64,000 nucleotides of DNA, taken from NCBI RefSeq assembly GCF_023072595.1, contig NZ_JALLGK010000001.1, positions 1,302,001 through 1,366,000 on the forward strand. Reading direction: 5' to 3'. The notes beneath the pieces were generated by a model. It searched no databases. It was not told the DNA's origin and was given only the letters and a program-made list of their open reading frames with translations. Position 1 is the stretch's first letter. Each line of letters starts with the position of its first letter. Shown here piece after piece: positions 55,499 to 64,000 of the stretch. This stretch comes from Streptomyces sp. XM4193 (lineage in GTDB: Bacteria; Actinomycetota; Actinomycetes; Streptomycetales; Streptomycetaceae). Made by a program: the position numbers and the translations under genes.

Positions 55499-58033
55499 AT
55501 GAGCAGCCTCTTCGACGACAGCTTCCTGGCCCGCCTCGAACCCTCCGAGGAGGAGCCCCCGCCGCCACCCGAGGACGACCTCGCGCCGCCGGACGAGGAG
55601 CTTCCGCCCGGGTTCTTCGCGGCGCCCCACCTGAGGGAGGACGCGCGCGGTGCGCAGCAGCACGCCGCGCGCCTCCCGGCCGACCCCGCAGCACTGCTGG
55701 AGGGGCTCAACGACCAGCAGCGCGCGGCCGTCGAGCACCGCGGCAGCCCGCTGCTGATCGTCGCCGGCGCCGGTTCGGGGAAGACCAGAGTGCTGACGCA
55801 CCGCATCGCCCATCTGCTCGGTGCCCGCGGTGTCCACCCCGGCCAGGTCCTGGCGATCACCTTCACCAACAAGGCCGCGGGTGAGATGAAGGAGCGGGTG
55901 GAGGAGCTGGTCGGCCCGCGCGCGCAGTCGATGTGGGTCTCCACCTTCCACAGCGCATGTGTGCGGATCCTGCGGCGGGAGAGCAAGAAGCTCGGCTTCA
56001 CCTCATCCTTCTCGATCTACGACGGCGCCGACGCCAAGCGGTTGATGGCGCTGGTCTGCCGCGATCTGGATCTGGACCCCAAGCGTTTCCCGCCGAAGTC
56101 CTTCACCGCGAAGATCTCCAATCTGAAGAACGAGCTGATCGACGAGGAGGACTTCGCCGGTCGGGCGTCCGACGGCTGGGAGAAGACGCTCGCCGAGGCG
56201 TACACGCTCTACCAGTCGCGGCTGCGCGAGGCGAACGCGCTGGACTTCGACGACATCATCATGACCACGGTGCACCTGCTCCAGGCGTTCCCGGACGTCG
56301 CCGACCACTACCGCCGGCGCTTCCGGCACGTGCTGGTCGACGAGTACCAGGACACCAACCACGCGCAGTACACGCTCATTCGGCAGCTCGTCGGTGTCGG
56401 TGCCGCGAAGGCGGGCGCCGCGGGTGCCGGGCCCGCGGGTGCGGGGTCGGGTGCGGAGGTGGAGCCGGGCGGCGCCGAGGCGCCGGAGCGGGCCGAGCTG
56501 TGCGTCGTCGGCGACGCCGACCAGAGCATCTACGCCTTCCGCGGCGCCACCATCCGCAACATCCTCCAGTTCGAGGAGGACTACCCGGACGCCACCACCA
56601 TCCTGCTGGAGCAGAACTACCGCTCCACGCAGACGATCCTCACCGCCGCCAACGCCGTCATCGAGCGCAACGAGAACCGCCGCCCGAAGAACCTCTGGAC
56701 CCAGGCCGGCGACGGCGCGCGCATCACCGGCTACGTCGCCGACACCGAGCACGACGAGGCGCAGTTCGTCGCCGAGGAGATCGACCGGCTCACCGACGCG
56801 GGCACCGCGAGGAGCGGCGACGTCGCCGTCTTCTACCGCACCAACGCCCAGTCCCGCGTCTTCGAGGAGATCTTCATCCGGGTCGGCCTGCCCTACAAGG
56901 TCGTCGGCGGTGTGCGCTTCTACGAGCGCAGGGAGGTCCGGGACGTACTCGCCTACCTGCGGGTCCTCGCCAACCCGGAGGACACCGTCCCGCTGCGCCG
57001 CATCCTCAACGTCCCCAAGCGCGGCATCGGCGACCGGGCCGAGGCGATGCTGGAGGCGCTGGCCTCCCGCGAGCGGATCAGCTTCGCCGCCGCACTCCGC
57101 CGGGTCGACGAGGCGTACGGCATGGCCTCCCGCTCGGTCAACGCGGTCAAGCGATTCAACTCCCTGCTGGAGGAGTTGCGCACGATCGTGGAGTCCGGAG
57201 CCGGCCCGGCGACGGTGCTGGAGGCCATACTCGAGCGCACCGGCTACCTCGCAGAGCTCCAGGCGTCCACCGATCCGCAGGACGAGACCCGGGTGGAGAA
57301 CCTCCAGGAACTCGCCGCCGTGGCCCTGGAGTTCGAGCAGGACCGCGGAGAGGACGACCCGGGCACCCTCGCCGACTTCCTCGAGCAGGTCGCCCTGGTC
57401 GCCGACTCCGACCAGATCCCCGACGAGGGCGAGGGCGGCGAGGAGACGGGCGTCATCACCCTGATGACCCTGCACACCGCCAAGGGACTGGAGTTCCCCG
57501 TCGTCTTCCTGACCGGCATGGAGGACGGCGTCTTTCCCCACATGCGGGCGCTCGGCGACAGCAAGGAGCTGGAGGAGGAGCGCCGACTCGCCTACGTGGG
57601 CATCACCCGCGCCCGCGAGCGGCTCTATCTGAGTCGGGCCGCGATGCGCAGCGTCTGGGGCCAGCCCTCGTACAACCCGCCGTCGCGTTTTCTGGAGGAG
57701 GTGCCGGCCGAGTTCCTGGACTGGCGGCGCACCGGTGGCCGCGCGGCGGGCGGTGGTTCACCGCTGGCGCCGGTGGGCGGGCTGCCCGGCGGAATGTCCG
57801 GCGGGGCCTCCGCACCGCGACGCGGCACCGGCGGCTTCGCCACCCAGCGCAGAGCGGGAGGCCGGCCGGTGGTCGCGCTCTCGGTCGGCGACCGCGTCAC
57901 CCACGACAGCTTCGGGCTCGGCCGAGTGGTCGGGGTCAAGGGCAGCGGCGACAGCGCCGAGGCGACCGTCGACTTCGGTGACCCGAAGCCCAAGCGACTG
58001 CTGCTGCGCTACGCCCCGGTCGAGAAGCTCTAG
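55499..58033 (+). CDS. pcrA: UvrD/PcrA-type ATP-dependent DNA helicase
   Basis: 844-aa SF1A helicase for repair and replication. Motif I AGAGSGKTRVLTHRI (Lys95), II VDEYQDTN (about 280), III GDADQSIYAFRGA, IV NYRST, V TAKGLEFPVVF, VI YVGITRARERL. The C-terminus (about 785-844: GDRVTHDSFGLGRVVGVKGSGDSAEATVDFGDPKPKRLLL) is the RNA-polymerase-binding Tudor-like tail. An unusual Ala/Gly/Pro-rich insertion of about 35 residues lies between II and III. Start is ATG 55499; leaderless likely. Confidence 0.97.
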   Translation: MSSLFDDSFLARLEPSEEEPPPPPEDDLAPPDEELPPGFFAAPHLREDARGAQQHAARLPADPAALLEGLNDQQRAAVEHRGSPLLIVAGAGSGKTRVLTHRIAHLLGARGVHPGQVLAITFTNKAAGEMKERVEELVGPRAQSMWVSTFHSACVRILRRESKKLGFTSSFSIYDGADAKRLMALVCRDLDLDPKRFPPKSFTAKISNLKNELIDEEDFAGRASDGWEKTLAEAYTLYQSRLREANALDFDDIIMTTVHLLQAFPDVADHYRRRFRHVLVDEYQDTNHAQYTLIRQLVGVGAAKAGAAGAGPAGAGSGAEVEPGGAEAPERAELCVVGDADQSIYAFRGATIRNILQFEEDYPDATTILLEQNYRSTQTILTAANAVIERNENRRPKNLWTQAGDGARITGYVADTEHDEAQFVAEEIDRLTDAGTARSGDVAVFYRTNAQSRVFEEIFIRVGLPYKVVGGVRFYERREVRDVLAYLRVLANPEDTVPLRRILNVPKRGIGDRAEAMLEALASRERISFAAALRRVDEAYGMASRSVNAVKRFNSLLEELRTIVESGAGPATVLEAILERTGYLAELQASTDPQDETRVENLQELAAVALEFEQDRGEDDPGTLADFLEQVALVADSDQIPDEGEGGEETGVITLMTLHTAKGLEFPVVFLTGMEDGVFPHMRALGDSKELEEERRLAYVGITRARERLYLSRAAMRSVWGQPSYNPPSRFLEEVPAEFLDWRRTGGRAAGGGSPLAPVGGLPGGMSGGASAPRRGTGGFATQRRAGGRPVVALSVGDRVTHDSFGLGRVVGVKGSGDSAEATVDFGDPKPKRLLLRYAPVEKL

Positions 58034-58074
58034 CCGAGGGTTCTGGGGGAGAAGCGGGGCCGGTCGTGGATCGG

Positions 58075-58098
58075 TCCCGCCCCGGGCCCGGGGCGGGA
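58075..58098 (+). terminator. Perfect 24-bp palindrome after pcrA
   Basis: TCCCGCCCCGGG followed immediately by its reverse complement, 42 bases after the pcrA stop. It would fold as a hairpin with a small loop and can terminate transcription from either side. The rest of the 327-base gap to the M23 gene shows nothing else. Confidence 0.7.
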
Positions 58099-58360
58099 TC
58101 TGCCGTGGCTGATCGCTGTGACCCCTCGGCGAATCCGTCGAGGTGCGCGTCGTGTTGGTGCGTACCGCCGCGCCTCACTGGTGTGGTGGGCCGCGGCGGC
58201 GCGGCGAGGTGTGCCCGGTCCGGGCGCTGCCGGGTGTTGGCGCGGTACGTGGACGCGCGGAGCCTGCTGACGGCAGAAACACTGCACGGCGGCGCCGACC
58301 GTGTGCTGTGTGTCGACGGGTGCGTGCGCAGCGGGCCGTCGGCCCACCCCGCGGGACGTG

Positions 58361-60613
58361 TTACGTCGGGTCCAGGCCCTTGCCGCGGAACCAGCCGAGC
58401 GGGTCGATCGCCGAGCCGCCCCCGGGGCGCACCTCGAAGTGCAGGTGCGGACCGGTGGAGTTGCCGGAGCTGCCCGCGTAGCCGATCGTGTCGCCGGCCT
58501 TGACCGGTCCGCTGCGGATCTTGCTGCTGCTGAGGTGGCAGTACCAGAGCTCGGTACCGTCCGCGGTGGTCAGTATGATCATGTTGCCGTACGAGATGTC
58601 GTACTTGGTCGAGATCATCCCGTCGGCCGACGCCTTCACCGGCGTTCCGTAGCTGACGGGGAAGTCGATACCGGTGTGCAGCGAGAGCCAGTTGACGCCG
58701 GCCTGGCCGTAGTACGCGCTCAGCCCCGGCTGGGTCACGGGCAGGGCGAACTTGGGGCGCTCGGCCTCCTTGCGGGCGGCCTCCGCCTCCTTGCGCTTGC
58801 GCTCGGCCTCCTGGCGCTCCTTGAGGTCGAGTCGCTCCTGGGTGCGGCTGGCACGGCCGGCGAAGTCGCCCGCATCCGCGCGTACGCCGTCGAGCTGGAT
58901 GTCCAACTTGCTGTTGGCGTCGGACGGTTTGACCGATGCCGGGTCCGGTGCGGCCTGCTCGCCCTTGTCCTTGCTCTCGTCGCCGAGGTTGCCCACCGAG
59001 GCGGCGGCGATACCGGCGACACCCATCACGGCGACGGACGGCACGGCGACGGTCAGCAGTGCGGAGCGCCTGGGCTTCGCCGCCCGGCGCCGGCGCCGGC
59101 TGGCAGCACCGGCGAGGGACGCGGGGACGTCCGGGGAGATGTCCGGCGCCCAGTCGCCCGCGTTGTCGTCGCGAGGTGTGTGCCGGCCGGGCTCGGAGCT
59201 GTCGAAGGGGGCGCCGTCGTCGTGGGCGCGGAGCTCGTGGAGCGGGATGTCGCCGAGAGTGTCCGAGTCGACGGATCCCGCGCGGCTGTCCGGGGCGTCC
59301 GCCGGTTGCTCCCTCTCGGTGCCCTGCGGATGGCCGTTCGGCTGCGACTGGTCGCCGAGGTGCGGGACGCCGGCGAGGTGCGGCTGCTGCTCGGCCGCCA
59401 ACTGCTCGGCCTGCGCCGCCTGTTCGGCCTGCCGGGCGGAGCCGGCCGCGGCGAGGTCGGAGACCTGCCAGCCGCCGGTGTCCCATTCGCCGGTGCCGCT
59501 GATGGTGGAGCCGGCGGAACCGGAGTCGGCGAGGTCGGACGGGTGGTGGCCGGTCACCGGCGCGCCGGGGCCGTAGTCGCCGAGGTCCCAACTGCCGGAC
59601 TCGTACTGCCCGACACCGAACCGACCGGTGTCGTACTGGCCCGTGTCGTACTGGCCGGCCTCGAACTGGCCGGTGTCGTACAGCCCGGTCCCGAACTGGC
59701 CGGTGTCGTGGAGCCCGGTCCCGTACGGGCCGACGGTGCCGAACCGGCCGGTGTCGTGGAGACCGGCGTCGAACTGCCCGACGGTGGCGTCCGGATGGCC
59801 CGCGTCGTGAAGCGCCTCCGGAGCGAAGGAGCCGAGGTCGTAGGCACCGGTGTCGTAGGCGCCGGTGTCGTAGGCGTGGCCCGCGTTCGGAGCCCAGCCC
59901 TGGGCGTCGCCCGACATCTGCGGTTGACCGCCGTGGTTCCAGTGTCCGTTGTCGGCGTCCGCCGCCCACTCCGGGCCGGTCTGGGCGGGAATGTCGAGAG
60001 GCGAGTACGTTCCGCTGCCCCACTGCGCGCCGGCCTGGCCGGTGTCGTGACCGGCCGCGCCCATGGGGTCGTTGGGGTGGACGCCGCTGTCGGCGGACGC
60101 GTAACCGGTGTGCTCGTACAGGCCCCCGGCGTGCGCGCCGGCGTCGTACGTGCCGGTGTCGTAGGCACCGGTGTCGTACGCGGTGGTGTCGTAGGCGCCC
60201 GTGTCGTACCCGCCGGCCTGATGGGCTCCGCTCCCGTACGCGCCGCCGGCATCGGGGACTCCCGCGCCGTGGAGACCGGTGTCGTCGCCGTACGCGGTCG
60301 TCGGGTGGGCGCCGGTGTCATAGGGGGAATACGCGGCGTGGGTCCCGGTGTCGTACATGGTGGCGCCGTTGTCGTACGCGCCGTTTCCGTACATCGGGGC
60401 GGGCTGTTGTTCCTGGCCCGGCATCGTGCCGAAGAGGGGGTCGACGCCGTAGGAAGGCTCGAAATACCCGTTGTCCGTGCCGTAGTGCTGCTCCGGCGGT
60501 GCGGCGTAGCCGGTGGTCTCGTCGTACGACGTGTAGCCCGGGTACCCCGCGAACGAGGTGCCGTGAGGGCTGTCGTGTGAGCCATTAGGCCCCGACGGGG
60601 AAGGGTCGTTCAC
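58361..60613 (-). CDS. M23 (LytM) peptidase with DTG-repeat cytoplasmic domain
   Basis: 750 aa. A long N-terminal disordered region (1-510) is dominated by degenerate five-residue repeats of the type YDTGx (densest near 60-290). One membrane segment near 515-540 (LLTVAVPSVAVMGVAGIAAASV), a coiled coil (about 580-625), and the LytM domain (about 635-745) with HTGID (His646, Asp650) and PHLHFEV (His723, His725). The metal site is complete, so it should be an active endopeptidase. GTG 60613 is chosen by the AAAGAGAAG in front; GTG 60631 is possible. Confidence 0.92.
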   Translation of the reverse strand: MNDPSPSGPNGSHDSPHGTSFAGYPGYTSYDETTGYAAPPEQHYGTDNGYFEPSYGVDPLFGTMPGQEQQPAPMYGNGAYDNGATMYDTGTHAAYSPYDTGAHPTTAYGDDTGLHGAGVPDAGGAYGSGAHQAGGYDTGAYDTTAYDTGAYDTGTYDAGAHAGGLYEHTGYASADSGVHPNDPMGAAGHDTGQAGAQWGSGTYSPLDIPAQTGPEWAADADNGHWNHGGQPQMSGDAQGWAPNAGHAYDTGAYDTGAYDLGSFAPEALHDAGHPDATVGQFDAGLHDTGRFGTVGPYGTGLHDTGQFGTGLYDTGQFEAGQYDTGQYDTGRFGVGQYESGSWDLGDYGPGAPVTGHHPSDLADSGSAGSTISGTGEWDTGGWQVSDLAAAGSARQAEQAAQAEQLAAEQQPHLAGVPHLGDQSQPNGHPQGTEREQPADAPDSRAGSVDSDTLGDIPLHELRAHDDGAPFDSSEPGRHTPRDDNAGDWAPDISPDVPASLAGAASRRRRRAAKPRRSALLTVAVPSVAVMGVAGIAAASVGNLGDESKDKGEQAAPDPASVKPSDANSKLDIQLDGVRADAGDFAGRASRTQERLDLKERQEAERKRKEAEAARKEAERPKFALPVTQPGLSAYYGQAGVNWLSLHTGIDFPVSYGTPVKASADGMISTKYDISYGNMIILTTADGTELWYCHLSSSKIRSGPVKAGDTIGYAGSSGNSTGPHLHFEVRPGGGSAIDPLGWFRGKGLDPT

Positions 60614-60865
60614 CACCAACTTCTCTTTCACCTCGGAGACAAGCGGGCTGGCGGAGCAGTGCGGCGACTGTACCCGGCGGTATGCGGGGACGACAATCTT
60701 CCCTGTGTTTTGTCCTCACCGAACCCGGGCAGAAGGCCGCCTTTCGGCGGACTACGGACCGGTAGTTGACGCGCTGTTCGACAACTGTTCGTCGTCCGGC
60801 GCGGGTTGAGGTCGGGCAGCGGGAGCGAGAGAGCTCCACGGCCCCCGGGCGGATCGTGCCGCAGG

Positions 60866-61753
60866 TCAGGCCGCGCCCCCGGCCGCCCGGCCGCGGGCGG
60901 CGCGTTGGACCGCGGGCAGCTTCGCGGGCACATCGCCGGACGAGGCCGCGGGCGCGTCGAGATCCTCCGCCTCGCCGCCGGGCGCGGTGTCCGCCGTGAC
61001 CAACTCCTCACGGACACGGGCGATCACGGCCCAGTGCGCGGGCATGGCCAGATGTCCGATTCCCCGTACCGGCACCTCCCGCACCCGCAGATCGGCACGG
61101 TCGAGACGGGCGGTCTGCGGGGGCGACATCACCGGATCGAGATCGCTGTGAAAGCTGATGAAGCGGGTGCGGCACTCCGGGACCGGCTCAGCCAGCTCGG
61201 CCATCACCCGTGAATCCGGTCGGATCTGCCGCACGATCGGGTGAAGCGAAAGAAGCGGCGCGGCGGATGTGCCCAGATGCGGGGTCCCGAGCGTCACCAC
61301 GGTGTGCACCCGGGAGTCGCCGCCCAGCCGCTGCACGCAGTAGCGGGCGACGAGCCCGCCCAGGCTGTGGCAGACCAGATCGACCTCGTGATGGCCGGTC
61401 CGCGTGCAGACGTCCTCGATCAGATCGGCGAGCTGCCGGGCCGTCGCCGGCACATCACCCGCGAACGGGGAGTAGTTGAAACCCGTCACAACCGGCCAGT
61501 CGTGCCGGCGCAGCGAGCGGCGCATCAGGGCGAAGACGCTGCGGTTGTCGATGAAGCCGTGCACCAGCACCACAGGGCGTCGGCCGGGGAAGCGGTCCGC
61601 CCTCGTCTCCACCGGCGCGTCGGCCGCCATGCCGCTCGGATAGAGAACGAGGTGACCTGCGAGCGCGGTCGCCTCCAGCACGGTGGTGCCCAGCACGCTG
61701 AGCAGATCGCTGGGCGATCTCGGCATCGGAACCCGCACGGCAACCCCCGTCAC
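60866..61753 (-). CDS. Lipase/esterase (alpha/beta hydrolase)
   Basis: 295 aa. HGFIDNRSVFALMRRSL oxyanion region, nucleophile elbow CHSLGG with Ser130 (counting from GTG 61753), Asp in HSDLDPVMSP and His in RGIGHLAM. A hydrophobic start (LLSVLGTTVLEATALAGHLVLYPSG) suggests membrane association rather than a cleaved signal. The C-terminus (about 255-295) is disordered. GTG 61753 is tentative; GTG 61738 and ATG 61726 are alternatives. 252 bases downstream of the M23 start; nothing else in that gap except a CCGCC-gaaa-GGCGG hairpin at about 60738-60751. Confidence 0.9.
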   Translation of the reverse strand: MTGVAVRVPMPRSPSDLLSVLGTTVLEATALAGHLVLYPSGMAADAPVETRADRFPGRRPVVLVHGFIDNRSVFALMRRSLRRHDWPVVTGFNYSPFAGDVPATARQLADLIEDVCTRTGHHEVDLVCHSLGGLVARYCVQRLGGDSRVHTVVTLGTPHLGTSAAPLLSLHPIVRQIRPDSRVMAELAEPVPECRTRFISFHSDLDPVMSPPQTARLDRADLRVREVPVRGIGHLAMPAHWAVIARVREELVTADTAPGGEAEDLDAPAASSGDVPAKLPAVQRAARGRAAGGAA

Positions 61754-62039
61754 GCTCCACCGCCCGGCCCTGTCCCCGGATCGGCGACTGCGGACCCTCG
61801 GTCACACGGTCCGCGAGGCGCGGTGGTGGTGCAGCTCGACGACCTGGAACGACACTGTCCCGACCGGAACGCGGGCGGGAAGTCCGCCGAACGTCCCAAT
61901 CCTGAATGTCCCCGTTCGGCGCTGTGGCGAAACTGACGGGTAGGCGACCGCGGAGGGTTAGCTGTCCTTCGGGCTGTGCGTCGGGACGGAGCCGAGAAGG
62001 CCCGGTCCGACCCAGCGACGCGGGCGAGGAGAGGCGGCG

Positions 62040-62450
62040 ATGACGGTGTCGGGTCCGATTCGAGTGGTGGTGGCCAAACCCGGTCTGGACGGGCACGACC
62101 GGGGAGCGAAGGTCATCGCCCGCGCGCTGCGGGACGCGGGCATGGAGGTCGTCTACACCGGGCTGCACCAGACGCCCGAGCAGATCGTGGACACCGCGAT
62201 CCAGGAGGACGCCCACGCGATCGGGCTCTCCATCCTCTCCGGCGCCCACAACACCCTCTTCGCCGGTGTGCTGGAGCTGCTCCGCGAACGGGAGGCCGAG
62301 GACATCAAGGTCTTCGGTGGCGGCATCATCCCGGAGGAGGACATCGGCCCGCTCCGGGAGCTCGGAGTCGCGGCGATCTTCACGCCCGGCGCTCCGACCG
62401 GCGAGGTCGTGGAGTGGGTACGCGCCCATGTACGGCCCGTGATCGCCTGA
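62040..62450 (+). CDS. icmB: Isobutyryl-CoA mutase small subunit (B12-binding)
   Basis: 136-aa cobalamin-binding subunit. DGHDRGAK has the DxHxxG motif with Asp17, His19 and Gly22; [11 protein letters not shown] and [11 protein letters not shown] are the other B12-binding loops. In Streptomyces IcmB with IcmA interconverts isobutyryl-CoA and n-butyryl-CoA, feeding polyketide precursors. ATG with GGAGAGG. The large subunit icmA is not in the window, as in S. coelicolor where it is elsewhere (from memory). Confidence 0.95.
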   Translation: MTVSGPIRVVVAKPGLDGHDRGAKVIARALRDAGMEVVYTGLHQTPEQIVDTAIQEDAHAIGLSILSGAHNTLFAGVLELLREREAEDIKVFGGGIIPEEDIGPLRELGVAAIFTPGAPTGEVVEWVRAHVRPVIA

Positions 62451-62711
62451 ATTCTCCGGGCCCGCCCTGCCCCTGCTGGCTCAACCCATCCGGTCCCGCC
62501 CGGCTTCCGCGCCGCCCGTCGGCCCTCGCGCTTTCTGCCCCGATCCGGATCCCCGGCAGTCCACGCCCTGCCGGCCCCGCCCCGCCTCGTTCGACTCGGC
62601 TCCAGGCGCTCCGGGACGGCTCGCAGCCGAAAGATCGCCGGTTCGTACGTGCTGCCCGCGAGCGACCGATGGCGGGTCCGCATCGCGCCCGCACCGGGCG
62701 GCAGGCGTCGG

Positions 62712-62748
62712 CCGGTGCGGGCGGCAGTCGTCCCGCCACCCGCACCGG
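62712..62748. terminator. Bidirectional hairpin between icmB and the DUF5691 gene
   Basis: CCGGTGCGGG (62712-62721) pairs with CCCGCACCGG (62739-62748) over a 17-base loop. It lies six bases past the DUF5691 stop and 260 bases past the icmB stop. The remaining 62451-62711 shows nothing. Confidence 0.7.
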
Positions 62749-62754
62749 TGGCCG

Positions 62755-64000
62755 TCAGCCTGCCGGTGACGGCCCGGGCTGCTCCAGCTCCTCCCGCATG
62801 GTGGCGCGTATCCGCAGCGTCAGGACCAGCCGGTCGAAGGCGTCCGACCAGTACGCCGCGGCTCCGGGACGCGCGCCGTCCTCGGCCTCGCTGCCGCCCC
62901 GGCGGGTCGCCAGCGGCACGAACTGCTCGGCCAGAGAGGGGTCGAGCGAGCGCTCGGCCAGACCCAGCACACCGCTGAAGCTCCACGGGTAGCTGCCGGC
63001 CTCGCGGGCGATCTCCAAGGCGTCCATCACGGCCTTGGCCAGCTCCGCGGGCCACGGCACCGAGCAGGTGCCCAGCACCCGGAAGGCATCGGCGAGGCCG
63101 TGCGCGGAGACGAAACCGGCGGCCCACCGCGCGCGGTCCTGCTGCGGCAGCACCGCGAGCAGCCGCGCGGGGTCGCCCGGAATCTCGCCGCCGGGACGCA
63201 CCGGAAGGCCGAGCAGCGCCTCGGCCCACGCCGTGTCGCGCTGGCGCACCGCTGCCCACGCCCAGGCCGCGTGGAGCTCGTCCCGCCAGCCGTCGGCTAC
63301 CGGCAGCGCGAGGATCTCCGCCGGGCTCCGGCCGCCCAGGTGCGCCGTCCACCGCGAGAGCGGGGCCGACTCCACCGTCTGCACCAGCCACCAGGAGCGC
63401 TTGCCGCGGCCCTTGGGGGGCGTCGCCACCACACCGTCCCGCACCATCGCCGCGTCGCACTCCCGCGGCGGTTCCACGGCCAACCGGGCCGAAGACCCGT
63501 CTGCCACCCCGTCTACCGCTCCCTCTGCCGCAGCCCCGTCCGCCGGTCCGAGGCCCACGCAGCCGCTCGCGCGCTCCCACATGCGGCGGGCCAGCGCCGA
63601 CTCCGGCAGCGTCGCCAGCAGCTCGGCCGCGGTGGTTCTGACGTTCTTGCTGCGATCGCCGAGCGCCCGGTCGAGGAAGGGCTCGTCCGCCGTGGACAGC
63701 CCGCGCCGCAGGGAGTCCAGGAACATCAGCCGGTCCTCGGCCCGCTCGGTGGACCAGGTGGTCAGGAGCAGCTCGCGCCCGGCCGCCGGATCGCGACGCC
63801 GCACCGCGGTCAGCAGCGAAACCCGCTCGGCGAACAGCCCTTCCTCCCAGAGCTGCCGCACGCTCTGCTCGTCCACCGCGGGCTCCGGGCAGGCGACCTC
63901 ATCGGTCGGCTCCGGGCCGTCCGGCATCGCTCGCGGGTCCCGGGGGAGGGCGCCGCCGCGCAGCGCGAACCTCCAGTCCGGGTTGAGCCCGGCCAGCCAT
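62755..64000 (-). CDS. DUF5691 family protein (partial at window edge)
   Basis: The reading frame runs off the right edge: upstream of the ATG at 63927 it continues in good protein sequence (WLAGLNPDWRFALRGGALPRDP), so the true start is outside the window. The 415 or so residues present are helical and Leu/Ala/Arg-rich, HEAT-like (RSKNVRTTAAELLATLPE; DPARLLAVLPQQDRARWAAGF), with no catalytic motif. In Streptomyces such genes usually sit with SWIM-zinc-finger, MoxR and VWA genes, which would be to the right (established context, not visible). Confidence 0.85.
   Translation of the reverse strand, partial: WLAGLNPDWRFALRGGALPRDPRAMPDGPEPTDEVACPEPAVDEQSVRQLWEEGLFAERVSLLTAVRRRDPAAGRELLLTTWSTERAEDRLMFLDSLRRGLSTADEPFLDRALGDRSKNVRTTAAELLATLPESALARRMWERASGCVGLGPADGAAAEGAVDGVADGSSARLAVEPPRECDAAMVRDGVVATPPKGRGKRSWWLVQTVESAPLSRWTAHLGGRSPAEILALPVADGWRDELHAAWAWAAVRQRDTAWAEALLGLPVRPGGEIPGDPARLLAVLPQQDRARWAAGFVSAHGLADAFRVLGTCSVPWPAELAKAVMDALEIAREAGSYPWSFSGVLGLAERSLDPSLAEQFVPLATRRGGSEAEDGARPGAAAYWSDAFDRLVLTLRIRATMREELEQPGPSPAG

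Noticed and set aside
60720..60800. Second c-di-AMP riboswitch upstream of the M23 peptidase
   Set aside because: The leader lacks the GGGGUGAAUC and GACAGCUAACC blocks; only a simple CCGCC-gaaa-GGCGG hairpin is seen.

Overview
The window is a high-GC (roughly 70% or more), gene-dense stretch of actinobacterial core chromosome, almost certainly from a Streptomyces or a very close relative. Reasons: many GTG starts, strong third-position GC, the developmental regulators whiD and bldM side by side, a sigma factor of the ShbA type next to bldM, a CIRCE-controlled groES-groEL1 operon with a His-rich GroEL tail, and an isobutyryl-CoA mutase small subunit (icmB). From memory, gene order follows the glmM-to-icmB part of the Streptomyces coelicolor chromosome. 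I see no prophage, insertion sequence, CRISPR array, rRNA or tRNA.

Layout. 0.3-9 kb: cell-wall precursor and cofactor genes (glmM, coaA, a small ORF, glmS, acpS, nnr, alr) and an alpha/beta hydrolase. 10-16 kb: tRNA t6A genes tsaE and tsaB with rimI, but no tsaD beside them; an L,D-transpeptidase-like protein that has lost its catalytic motif; a THUMP-like methyltransferase; and a lipoprotein polysaccharide deacetylase. 16.3-18.6 kb: groES-groEL1 behind two CIRCE operators. 18.7-21.3 kb: an SDR oxidoreductase, a MOSC protein and a LysR regulator. 21.5-26.6 kb: whiD (-), bldM (+, with a textbook sigma-BldN promoter), shbA-type sigma factor, guaB and guaB3. 26.7-39.2 kb: a small conserved protein, a nucleotide-sugar dehydrogenase without its catalytic cysteine, glpD, an active Ser/Thr kinase followed by a pseudokinase, a succinate-semialdehyde dehydrogenase and a GMC oxidoreductase. 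40.2-45.3 kb: guaA, then a four-gene minus-strand operon (GvpZ-like SRPBCC, GvpY-like, Asp23/Gls24, amphipathic repeat protein) with no gas-vesicle structural gene. 46.5-50.7 kb: an envelope-stress-like module of response regulator, PspC-histidine kinase and a divergent PspC/LiaF-like membrane protein. 50.8-64 kb: DoxX, an enoyl-CoA isomerase-like protein, a small membrane protein, an NlpC/P60 hydrolase behind a c-di-AMP (ydaO-type) riboswitch, a DUF1707 protein, pcrA/uvrD1, an M23 peptidase with DTG repeats, a lipase, icmB and a DUF5691 protein cut by the window edge.

How it hangs together. Much of the region serves cell-wall supply and remodelling (GlcNAc, D-Ala, NlpC/P60, M23, deacetylase), GMP synthesis (guaB, guaB3, guaA), protein folding, and control of sporulation. 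The most informative regulatory signals are the c-di-AMP riboswitch, the sigma-BldN promoter, the paired CIRCE elements, and a recurring design in which a TANNNT -10 box sits 6-7 bases before a start codon that has no Shine-Dalgarno, which points to many leaderless mRNAs. The best candidates for new biology are the orphan GvpY/GvpZ/Asp23 operon and three apparently inactive enzymes: the L,D-transpeptidase-like protein, the pseudokinase and the Cys-to-Gly dehydrogenase.
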